Position numbers and translations under genes: made by a program. Shown here piece by piece: positions 1 through 6,158 of a DNA stretch of 10,284 nt (the first letter of the stretch is position 1; each line of letters opens with the position of its first letter). The notes beneath the pieces were generated by a model. The model had not been told where the DNA came from. It did no database searches and worked only from the letters and a program-made list of their open reading frames with translations. Source of the DNA: Nitrospirota bacterium (lineage in GTDB: Bacteria; Nitrospirota; Thermodesulfovibrionia; Thermodesulfovibrionales; JdFR-88); the NCBI GenBank assembly GCA_021790695.1, contig JAJYGJ010000130.1, positions 1-10,284 on the forward strand, given 5' to 3'.

Positions 1-1206
1 CTGCTGGTGAAGGATTCGCTGAAGGCCCTTCAGGCGATTTCACATCACATCCGGATGAAGAGGCCGGCGATGCCCGTGGTCGGAGTTACCGGCTCGAACG
101 GCAAGACGACCACCAAGGAGCTTGCCGCCCTTGTCCTGGGGCGGAGATTTGCGGTGCTTAAAAGCTCCGGCAATTTCAATAACCAGATAGGGCTTCCCCT
201 GAACCTGTGCCGCCTGGAGGCGGGGCACGGGGCCGCCGTCCTCGAGATGGGGGCAAGCAGGCCCGGGGACATCGGGGAGCTTTGCGCGGTCGCTTCGCCC
301 ACGCACGGCATCATCACGAACGTGAGCGAAAGCCACCTGGAAGGTTTTACCGCAAAAAACGATGCCGGGGAAAACGGAGACGATCCGATGCGGGCCCTCA
401 TGGACACGAAACTGGAGCTTGCCAGGGCGGCGGAGGCCGTCGTCTATAACGCGGACGACGCGCGGCTCAGGGGGGCCGTCCTCGGCGAATTCGGGGGAAA
501 ATCAAAGACGCTCATCAGTTTCGGAACCGGAAGCGGCGCGGACCTCCGGGCGGAAGATATCGTAATGGAGCGCGGCTGCCCGGTCTTCCGGATGTCCGGC
601 AGGGGGCAGAGGGCGATGGCAAGGCTGTCCGCGGCGGGTCTCTTCAATATCCATAACGCCCTGGCCGCGGCCGCCTGCGGGCTCCTCTTCGATATAAGCC
701 TCCCCGAGGCGGCGGACGCCATGGCGGGGTTCACCGGCGTGCCCATGAGATACGGGATAAGGGAGTTGGCCGGCGCGCTCATCCTGAGCGACGTGTATAA
801 CGCAAACCCGGCCAGTATGGATGCGGCCATCGATGAGCTTGTCAGGCTCCGGGGGAAAAGGGCCGTTGCGGTCCTGGGAGACATGCTCGAGCTCGGCCGG
901 TACGCCGGGGAGGCGCACAGGCGGCTTGGCGCGCGCATGGCGCTTCTTCCCGTGGATGTCTTTATCGCCGTCGGGCCGATGATGGCCATGGCCTGCGCGG
1001 AGTTTTCCTCCGAGCGGAACGGGAAAGGCGGCGGACTCGCCCTTTCCTGCGCGGACTCCGCACTGGCCGGAAAAGCGCTTATGGAAAACCTGAGGGCCGG
1101 CGACACGGTGCTTGTCAAGGGCTCAAGGGGGGTCCGGATGGAGAGGGTCCTGGAAAGTATGACGGGATTTGGACCGGGGAAAAGACGGGGCGGCGGGGAC
1201 AATTGA
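1..1206 (+). CDS. murF: MurF, UDP-MurNAc-tripeptide:D-Ala-D-Ala ligase (5' partial)
   Basis: Cytoplasmic Mur ligase that uses ATP to join D-Ala-D-Ala to UDP-MurNAc-tripeptide, the last soluble step of precursor synthesis. The frame is open to the first base (Leu-Leu-Val-Lys-Asp...), so the GTG at 7 is internal. Roughly 60-80 N-terminal residues lie outside the window, since the family is usually 450-470 aa and 401 are seen here. Visible motifs are the ATP P-loop GVTGSNGKTTTKE (about 82-120), EMGAS, NVSESHLEGF, the HNALAAAA segment that opens the C-terminal part, the DVYNANPASM substrate motif, VLGDMLELG and the terminal LVKGSRGVRME. An acidic loop (KNDAGENGDDP, 355-387) after HLEGF looks longer than in the E. 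coli protein. It is the first gene of the visible cluster and is separated from mraY by 110 bases. Identification is secure. Confidence 0.97.
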   Translation: MLVKDSLKALQAISHHIRMKRPAMPVVGVTGSNGKTTTKELAALVLGRRFAVLKSSGNFNNQIGLPLNLCRLEAGHGAAVLEMGASRPGDIGELCAVASPTHGIITNVSESHLEGFTAKNDAGENGDDPMRALMDTKLELARAAEAVVYNADDARLRGAVLGEFGGKSKTLISFGTGSGADLRAEDIVMERGCPVFRMSGRGQRAMARLSAAGLFNIHNALAAAACGLLFDISLPEAADAMAGFTGVPMRYGIRELAGALILSDVYNANPASMDAAIDELVRLRGKRAVAVLGDMLELGRYAGEAHRRLGARMALLPVDVFIAVGPMMAMACAEFSSERNGKGGGLALSCADSALAGKALMENLRAGDTVLVKGSRGVRMERVLESMTGFGPGKRRGGGDN

Positions 1207-1316
1207 GGAAGGTCCCCCGGGGGATACGGATACGGGGCGGAATGCCGTAGGGCGCGATGATGGAAAAGTTAAAGGGCCTTGATGGGGGCGATTGCAAAAA
1301 CAAAAGGGGATGAGTG
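1207..1316 (+). other. Intergenic gap murF-mraY with a palindrome and a tiny ORF
   Basis: This is the only non-coding gap of any size in the window. It holds a perfect 12-base palindrome (TCCCCCGGGGGA, 1213-1224), a doubled GGATAC (1222-1233) and a possible 18-codon ORF at 1257-1313 (MMEKLKGLDGGDCKNKRG) that ends just before mraY. The ORF has no good ribosome binding site and may be chance. I see no T-run after the palindrome and no paired -35/-10 boxes, so neither a terminator nor a promoter can be claimed. Confidence 0.5.
1304..1310 (+). promoter_or_regulatory. Ribosome binding site of mraY
   Basis: The purine run AAGGGGA ends six bases before the ATG at 1317. This favours that ATG over the GTG directly upstream at 1314. 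The ATG start also gives exactly 360 aa, with the catalytic Asp residues at the same numbers as in E. coli MraY. Confidence 0.7.
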
Positions 1317-2399
1317 ATGCTTTACGGTCTTTTTTTCTGGCTGCACAGATGGATAAGCCCGTTTAACGTATTCAGGTACATAACTTTCAGGGCGGCGCTT
1401 GCGGCCCTGACGGCGGCCGCCATCTCGTATTTCTCGGTGCCCGTCTTCATCGGGTGGGCCAGGCGGTTCGGCAATACGCAGTCGATAAGGAAGGACGGCC
1501 CTTCCGGGCATCTCTCCAAGCAGGGCACGCCCACGATGGGCGGCATCGTGATTGCGGCCTCCATACTGGTTTCCGCGCTCTGCTGGTGCGATTTGAGGAA
1601 CGGCTACGTCCTCATCATGATGCTGGCGACGGCCGGGTTTTCCGCGATAGGTTTTTTTGACGATTACCTCAAGGTCGCCAGGAAGAACTCGAAGGGGCTC
1701 CCGGCCCGATACAAATTCGGGCTCCAGATATTCCTTGCCCTCGCCCTCGGCGTTATCGTCTATGTAAACCCGCACGACCCGTATCGAAGCATGCTCGCCA
1801 TACCGTTTTTCAAAAAATGGCTCCTCCATTTCGGCATCTTCTATATCCCCTTCTCGGTGCTGGTCATGGTCGGCGCCTCGAATGCCGTGAACCTTACCGA
1901 CGGCATAGACGGCCTCGCCATCGGTCTTGTGGCCATTGCGACCATCGCAAACGGCGTCCTCATATACATCTCCGGCCATGAGGGGCTTTCGGCGTACCTG
2001 CACGTGCTTCATATATCCTATGCCGGGGAACTGACGGTTTTCTGCGGCGCCATGTTCGGGGCCGCCATAGGTTTCCTCTGGTACAACTCCTACCCGGCCG
2101 ACCTCTTCATGGGCGACGTGGGCTCCCTTGGGCTCGGGGGCGCCCTGGGGACGCTTGCCGTGATATCGAAGCAGGAGATAATACTTGCCGTTGTGGGCGG
2201 GATATTCGTCGCCGAGACCGTCTCCGTGATACTCCAGGTTGCGTCGTTCAAGCTCACCGGCAAAAGGATATTCAGGATGGCCCCGCTCCATCACCATTTC
2301 GAACTGAAGGGGTGGGCGGAACCGAAGGTCATAGTAAGGTTCTGGATAGTGGGAATAATACTTGCGCTCATGTCGCTGGCGACATTCAAAGTCAGATGA
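1317..2399 (+). CDS. mraY: MraY, phospho-MurNAc-pentapeptide transferase
   Basis: Integral membrane enzyme that transfers phospho-MurNAc-pentapeptide from UDP to undecaprenyl phosphate, giving lipid I on the inner face of the membrane. The 360-aa product matches the E. coli length. It has multiple hydrophobic segments (ten are expected for the family). Motifs in order are FNVFRYITFRA, the DGP-SKQGTPTMGG loop, GFFDDYLKV with Asp115 and Asp116, NLTDGIDGLA, FMGDVGSLGLGG with Asp267, and RMAPLHHHFELKGW near the end. These Asp positions equal the active-site and Mg2+-binding residues of the E. coli enzyme. The start is ATG 1317; a GTG at 1314 is the alternative. The stop codon overlaps the murD start as ATGA, which suggests coupled translation. 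Nothing in the catalytic core looks unusual. Confidence 0.98.
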   Translation: MLYGLFFWLHRWISPFNVFRYITFRAALAALTAAAISYFSVPVFIGWARRFGNTQSIRKDGPSGHLSKQGTPTMGGIVIAASILVSALCWCDLRNGYVLIMMLATAGFSAIGFFDDYLKVARKNSKGLPARYKFGLQIFLALALGVIVYVNPHDPYRSMLAIPFFKKWLLHFGIFYIPFSVLVMVGASNAVNLTDGIDGLAIGLVAIATIANGVLIYISGHEGLSAYLHVLHISYAGELTVFCGAMFGAAIGFLWYNSYPADLFMGDVGSLGLGGALGTLAVISKQEIILAVVGGIFVAETVSVILQVASFKLTGKRIFRMAPLHHHFELKGWAEPKVIVRFWIVGIILALMSLATFKVR

Positions 2400-2428
2400 A
2401 CGGCGGGCAAAGTCAGATGGACGGCGCG
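2387..2428 (+). repeat. Tandem 21-base duplication over the mraY stop / murD start
   Basis: Two adjacent 21-base units (2387-2407 and 2408-2428) match at 19 of 21 positions. Both contain CAAAGTCAGATG, so the ATG is duplicated: the first copy (2396) overlaps the mraY stop as ATGA, and the second (2417) reads ATGG. In the murD frame they encode QSQMNGG and QSQMDGA. The most likely origin is replication slippage that kept the frame. Confidence 0.9.
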
Positions 2429-3823
2429 GCGGGCATAACGGCCTTTAAAGGCAGGAGGGTCCTTGTGGCCGGGCTTAAAAGGAGCGGCAGGGCCGCCGCC
2501 CTGGCCCTTTTCAATCTGGGGGCGAGGGTCTCCGTTACCGATATGAAGACCGCGGGCGAGCTTGGGGCATGCGCCAAAGACCTTCCCGCGGGAATCGGCC
2601 TCTACCTGGGCGGGCACCCGGAAGAGGCCCTGGAGGGCGTGGAGCTTGTTGTCGCCAGTCCCGGAGTGCCGATGGATGCCGGCCTCCTGAAAACGGCCGC
2701 CGGACGGGGCATTGAGATCATGGGCGAGCTGGAGCTTGGCTACAGGCTTTTTAAATATGAAAACCCGCTCGTTGATTTCCTTGCCGTCACCGGGACGAAC
2801 GGAAAATCTACGACTTGCACCCTCCTTCACTCCATGCTCCGCAAGGCGGGCAGGAACGCCGTCCTCGCGGGCAATATCGGAGAGGCCCTTACGGGGTTTT
2901 TCGCCGTGAAAGAGGCGAGGGAGGCGGACACGGTCGTGGTGGAGGTGTCCAGTTTTCAACTGGAGGCCGTCTCCGATTTCAAACCGCGGGTCGCGGCCAT
3001 CCTCAACCTGGCCCCGGACCACCTTGACCGCTATGCCGGCCTTGAGGCCTATTACGGGGCGAAGATGAAAATATACCGGAGGCAGGACGAGGGGGACTTT
3101 CTCGTCCTCAACGCGGCTGACCCCGTCTGCCGGCGGATAGCAGGGAGGCTCGCGGGCGCGCCCGGGATAGTTTACTTCGGAAGCGGGGAAAAGGCCCGGG
3201 AAAGGACAAGGCCGGGGCTTTATGAGCGGGACGGCTCGGTCTTCGTAAATCTCCCCGGCCTGGACGCGGAACTTATAAAAACATCAGAGATAAGGATAAA
3301 GGGCGCCCACAACCTTGAAAACGCCATGGCGGCCGGGTGCATGGCCCTTCTGGCGGGCGCGCCGGTTCAAGCCGTGCGCGGGGCGCTCATGGAATTTCCG
3401 GGCCTTGCCCACCGGATGGAGTTTGTAAGGGAGATCGAAGGGGTGGTCTATGTAAACGACTCCAAGGGGACCAACCCTCCCGCGGTCCTGCGCTCCCTTC
3501 AGAGTTTCGGCGCAAGCCCCCTCGTCCTCATCGCCGGGGGCAGGGACAAAAACGGCGATTTCGAGAGCCTCAGGGGCGCGGTGAAAGACCACGTCAGGCT
3601 CATTGTGCTCATCGGCGAGGCTGCGGGCAAGATGGAGGCCGCGCTTCGCGGCGCGGCGGAAATCCGCTTCGCCCGGGACATGGAGGAGGCCGTTCGCACA
3701 TCAAGGCAGGCCGCGCGGCCGGGGGACGTGGTCCTTCTGTCGCCGGCCTGCGCGAGTTTCGACATGTTCGAGGATTTCGAGGACAGGGGCAGGAAATTCA
3801 ACCGGGAGGTATGGAAGCTTTGA
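2396..3823 (+). CDS. murD: MurD, UDP-MurNAc-L-Ala:D-Glu ligase
   Basis: Cytoplasmic ATP-dependent ligase that adds D-glutamate to UDP-MurNAc-L-alanine. With the start at ATG 2396 the product is 475 aa, somewhat longer than the usual 440-460. The order is an N-terminal Rossmann-like UDP-binding domain (VLVAGLKRSGRAAA), a P-loop GTNGKST at 133-139 with Lys137, SSFQLE, NLAPDHLDRY with His209, the probable carbamylated Lys223 (GAKMKIY), HNLENAMAA, then the C-terminal domain with VNDSKGTNPPA (Asp355, Lys357), AGGRDKNGDF and SPACASFDMFEDFEDRG. DSKGTN has Gly where Ala is usual. The start is unsettled: ATG 2396 (ATGA overlap with mraY) and ATG 2417 lie in two copies of a tandem repeat, and neither has a strong ribosome binding site. 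The long upstream extension of this frame overlaps mraY and is not believed. The last 13 bases overlap ftsW if ftsW starts at 3811. Confidence 0.97.
   Translation: MNGGQSQMDGAAGITAFKGRRVLVAGLKRSGRAAALALFNLGARVSVTDMKTAGELGACAKDLPAGIGLYLGGHPEEALEGVELVVASPGVPMDAGLLKTAAGRGIEIMGELELGYRLFKYENPLVDFLAVTGTNGKSTTCTLLHSMLRKAGRNAVLAGNIGEALTGFFAVKEAREADTVVVEVSSFQLEAVSDFKPRVAAILNLAPDHLDRYAGLEAYYGAKMKIYRRQDEGDFLVLNAADPVCRRIAGRLAGAPGIVYFGSGEKARERTRPGLYERDGSVFVNLPGLDAELIKTSEIRIKGAHNLENAMAAGCMALLAGAPVQAVRGALMEFPGLAHRMEFVREIEGVVYVNDSKGTNPPAVLRSLQSFGASPLVLIAGGRDKNGDFESLRGAVKDHVRLIVLIGEAAGKMEAALRGAAEIRFARDMEEAVRTSRQAARPGDVVLLSPACASFDMFEDFEDRGRKFNREVWKL
3804..3809 (+). promoter_or_regulatory. Shine-Dalgarno-like site at the ftsW start
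   Basis: GGGAGG lies only one base before the ATG at 3811, which is too close for normal use. It is ten bases before a TTG at 3820 in the same frame, which overlaps the murD stop as TTGA. The spacing therefore argues for TTG, while codon preference argues for ATG. Confidence 0.5.
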
Positions 3824-5052
3824 AGCCACCAGTGGCTTTGAAGCCGCCAGCGGCTAAGCAGCCCGACACGATCGAGGAGAGCAAACCGGACAGGCTGCTC
3901 ATGTTTACGGTTGCCGCCCTGGTGTTCCTGGGCGCGCTCATGATCTATTCCAGCACCAGCGTGGTCACGCACGCCATGCTGGAAAAACGGATCACAACCC
4001 CGCTTTTCTACTTCGAGCGCCACGTCATCACAATAATGCTGGGCCTTGCCGCCGGGCTCATTGCTTACAAGATGAGCCCGGAGTTTCTGGGCAGGCTCTC
4101 GCCCGTCCTGCTTTTGGGCTCGATGGCGCTTCTGCTTCTCGTATTCACAAGACTGGGCATCTCGGCGGGCGGCGCGAGGCGTTGGCTAAGGCTCTGGCCC
4201 TCGACGTTTCAGCCCGCGGAACTGGTAAGGCTCGCGATGGTGATATTCCTTGCCTGGTATCTGTCCAGGGATTTTTTCGACCCGGAGAGCCTCTGGCTCT
4301 TCGTTGCCCCGGTCGCCATAATGGCCGTCTTTCAGGGCGTGTTCATGAGGCAGCCGGATTTCGGCGGGACCCTGACCCTGGGGTTCATCACCATAGGCAT
4401 GCTCTTTCTGGCCGGGGCCAGGCTCAAATACCTCTCCGGGCTCGTTTTCCTTTTTCTGCCGGCCGTATATTATATGGCGCACAAACCTTACCGCTGGAGG
4501 AGGATCACCTCTTTTCTGAATCCCTGGGCGCAGGCCCGCGGCGAGGGTTTCCAGCTTGTCCAGTCCCTCATCGCCATGGGCAGGGGGGGATGGGGCGGCG
4601 TGGGTCTTGGAAAGAGCATGCAGAAACTCTCTTTTTTGCCGGAGATGCATACGGATTTCATATTCTCCATCATCGGCGAGGAACTGGGCTTCTTTGTCGC
4701 GGGCGGCGTCGTGGTCGCCTTCCTGGTCCTTTTCCTAAGGAGCGTGAGCATTGCAAACAGGATGAGCGCAAGATTCCGCTACCTTCTCGCATACGGCATA
4801 GCGCTCATGATAGCGGTGCCGGCCGTAGTGAATTTCTGCGTTGTCACGGGATTGCTGCCCACGAAAGGGCTGCCGTTGCCGTTTATAAGCTACGGGGGCT
4901 CCTCCCTCATCGTGAACCTCGTGGCGATAGGGATACTTCTTAAACTCTCAAAGGGGGAGCCGTCGCCTCGGACGAAAGACAGGTGGAGCGAGTTGATCGA
5001 GAAAAAGAAGGCCAGGCGCAGCGTTTATGGGGCCGGGGGGTTCGGGTCATGA
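3811..5052 (+). CDS. ftsW: FtsW, SEDS-family septal peptidoglycan polymerase
   Basis: Polytopic membrane protein that polymerises lipid II glycan strands at the septum together with a class B penicillin-binding protein. From ATG 3811 it is 413 aa, close to E. coli FtsW (414). A hydrophilic tail of about 26 residues precedes the first membrane segment, and alternating hydrophobic stretches follow to about residue 385. SEDS motifs are GARRWLRLWPSTFQPAEL, RQPDFGGTL, PYRWRRITSFLNPW with EGFQLVQSLIAMGRGGW, LPEMHTDFIFSIIGEELG with the putative catalytic Asp282, and TGLLPTKGLPLPFISYGGSS. A cytoplasmic tail rich in Lys and Arg ends the protein. Its place between murD and murG marks it as FtsW and not RodA. 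The same frame stays open upstream through murD, but that part is a shadow. The start may be TTG 3820 instead. The N-tail contains a doubled LKPPVA/LKPPAA. The stop overlaps the murG start as ATGA. Confidence 0.96.
   Translation: MEALKPPVALKPPAAKQPDTIEESKPDRLLMFTVAALVFLGALMIYSSTSVVTHAMLEKRITTPLFYFERHVITIMLGLAAGLIAYKMSPEFLGRLSPVLLLGSMALLLLVFTRLGISAGGARRWLRLWPSTFQPAELVRLAMVIFLAWYLSRDFFDPESLWLFVAPVAIMAVFQGVFMRQPDFGGTLTLGFITIGMLFLAGARLKYLSGLVFLFLPAVYYMAHKPYRWRRITSFLNPWAQARGEGFQLVQSLIAMGRGGWGGVGLGKSMQKLSFLPEMHTDFIFSIIGEELGFFVAGGVVVAFLVLFLRSVSIANRMSARFRYLLAYGIALMIAVPAVVNFCVVTGLLPTKGLPLPFISYGGSSLIVNLVAIGILLKLSKGEPSPRTKDRWSELIEKKKARRSVYGAGGFGS
3820..3855 (+). repeat. Tandem 18-base duplication, each copy an inverted repeat
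   Basis: TTGAAGCCACCAGTGGCT (3820-3837) is followed at once by TTGAAGCCGCCAGCGGCT (3838-3855), with 16 of 18 positions matching. Each copy contains an inverted repeat: AGCCAC-CA-GTGGCT in the first and AGCCGC-CA-GCGGCT in the second. The only two differences, A to G and T to C, fall on paired positions and keep the symmetry. The repeat starts at the murD stop / possible ftsW TTG and encodes LKPPVA and LKPPAA in FtsW. Confidence 0.9.
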
Positions 5053-6155
5053 GAGTCGCAATCGCGGGCGGGGGATCGGGCGGGCATCTTTACCCGGGGC
5101 TTGCCCTGGCGGAGGAGCTTAAAAAAAGGTTCGGGGCGGAGATCATGTTCATAGGGACCGAAAAGGGGCTCGAATCCAGGGTGGTCCCGAAGGAGGGCTA
5201 CAAGATAACCTTCCTGCCGGCCGAGGGGGTGGCGGGGAAGCCGGCCCTCCGGAAGCTGCGGGCTGCGGCAAAACTTTTACGCTCCGTCATCGGGGCAAAA
5301 AGGCTCTTTGACACGTTTGAGCCGGACATCGTGGTCGGAACGGGCGGATATGTCTCCGTGGGGCCGGTGCTTTCGGCCAGGCTCCTTTCCATACCGGTGC
5401 TCATCATGGAGCAGAACGTGGTGCCGGGGGCCGCAAACCGGCTGCTCGCCAGGATTTCGGGCGCGGTGGCCGCGACATACATGGAGAGCACCAGGCATTT
5501 CCCCAAAGGCAAGACCTATCTTACGGGCAACCCCGTCCGGGCCGGGATACTTTCCGCCGAAAAGGCGGCGTCCTTCGGGCCTTTCGGGCTGGAGCCGGAG
5601 GGGTTTTTCACGGTCCTGGTCTTCGGCGGCTCAAGCGGGTCCACCAGCATAAACAGGGCCGTCACGGAGGGGCTTGCCCATCTCGAACACGGCCTGCGGG
5701 AGAGGCTTCAGTTTTTGCACCAGTGCGGGCACCGGGACTATCAGGCGGTACGCGAGGCGTACAGGGGGGCCGGGTTCAAGGCGATGGTGGCGCCGTTCAT
5801 ATACCAGATGGCCGAGGCGTACGCGGTTGCGGACATGGTCATATCGAGGGCCGGGGCCACGACGCTGGCGGAGCTTACCGCGCTCGGCAAGCCCTCCGTG
5901 CTCGTGCCGTATCCGCACGCGGGGGCGCACCAGGAATTCAATGCGAGAAAGCTCGAGGAATTCGGTGCGGCAAGGCTGATCATGGATGAGGACCTTAGCG
6001 GCCGGCTGGTGGCCGAGGAGATAAGGTTTTTCATGGACAATGAAGGCGAGAGGACCGAGATGGCGGACAGGAGCAGGACCGTGGGCCGGCCTGATGCCGC
6101 CATGAGGACGGCCGAGCTTGTGCGGAGCCTGGTCCGGATGAAAAGGAGTGTTTAA
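5049..6155 (+). CDS. murG: MurG, lipid I:GlcNAc transferase
   Basis: Peripheral membrane GT-B glycosyltransferase (family GT28) on the cytoplasmic face that adds GlcNAc from UDP-GlcNAc to lipid I, giving lipid II. The product is 368 aa; E. coli MurG is 355. The N-terminal half has the glycine loop AGGGSGGHLYPG (residues 6-17, His13 equivalent to the conserved GGTGGH His), VVGTGGYVSVGPV and EQNVVPGAANRL. The C-terminal half has FGGSSGSTSIN, FLHQCGHRDY, SRAGATTLAELTALGKPSVLVP for the UDP-GlcNAc site, and GAHQEFNARKLEEFGAA. The start at ATG 5049 is chosen because the protein begins directly with the MRVAIAGGGSGG strand and overlaps the ftsW stop as ATGA. A G-rich stretch (5030-5040) may act as a weak ribosome binding site. 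A 22-residue in-frame upstream extension would overlap ftsW further and is not needed. No unusual residues in the core. Confidence 0.97.
   Translation: MRVAIAGGGSGGHLYPGLALAEELKKRFGAEIMFIGTEKGLESRVVPKEGYKITFLPAEGVAGKPALRKLRAAAKLLRSVIGAKRLFDTFEPDIVVGTGGYVSVGPVLSARLLSIPVLIMEQNVVPGAANRLLARISGAVAATYMESTRHFPKGKTYLTGNPVRAGILSAEKAASFGPFGLEPEGFFTVLVFGGSSGSTSINRAVTEGLAHLEHGLRERLQFLHQCGHRDYQAVREAYRGAGFKAMVAPFIYQMAEAYAVADMVISRAGATTLAELTALGKPSVLVPYPHAGAHQEFNARKLEEFGAARLIMDEDLSGRLVAEEIRFFMDNEGERTEMADRSRTVGRPDAAMRTAELVRSLVRMKRSV
6143..6148 (+). promoter_or_regulatory. Ribosome binding site of murC
   Basis: AAGGAG lies inside the end of murG, ten bases before the murC ATG at 6159. The spacing is slightly long but usable, and it supports that start. 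Confidence 0.6.
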
Positions 6156-6158
6156 GGG

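Noticed and set aside
1213..1224. Palindrome as a transcription terminator after murF
   Set aside because: There is no loop within the palindrome and no T-run follows. A stop here would also cut off the essential downstream genes, for which no promoter is visible.
1269..2297. A 342-residue open frame on the minus strand opposite mraY
   Set aside because: It is a shadow of a highly conserved membrane protein gene, with a charged, motif-free translation and no ribosome site or spacing that suits a real gene.
2312..2395. A 28-residue N-terminal extension of MurD
   Set aside because: It overlaps the conserved C-terminal end of mraY. The ATGA overlap start at 2396 already gives a MurD longer than average.
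3337..3810. A 158-residue N-terminal extension of FtsW
   Set aside because: It runs through the middle of murD in another frame and is Arg/Gly-rich without motifs. FtsW has its normal length from 3811.
4182..4943. A 253-residue plus-strand open frame inside ftsW
   Set aside because: It is out of frame with clear FtsW motifs, and its composition is that of a shifted reading of GC-rich DNA.
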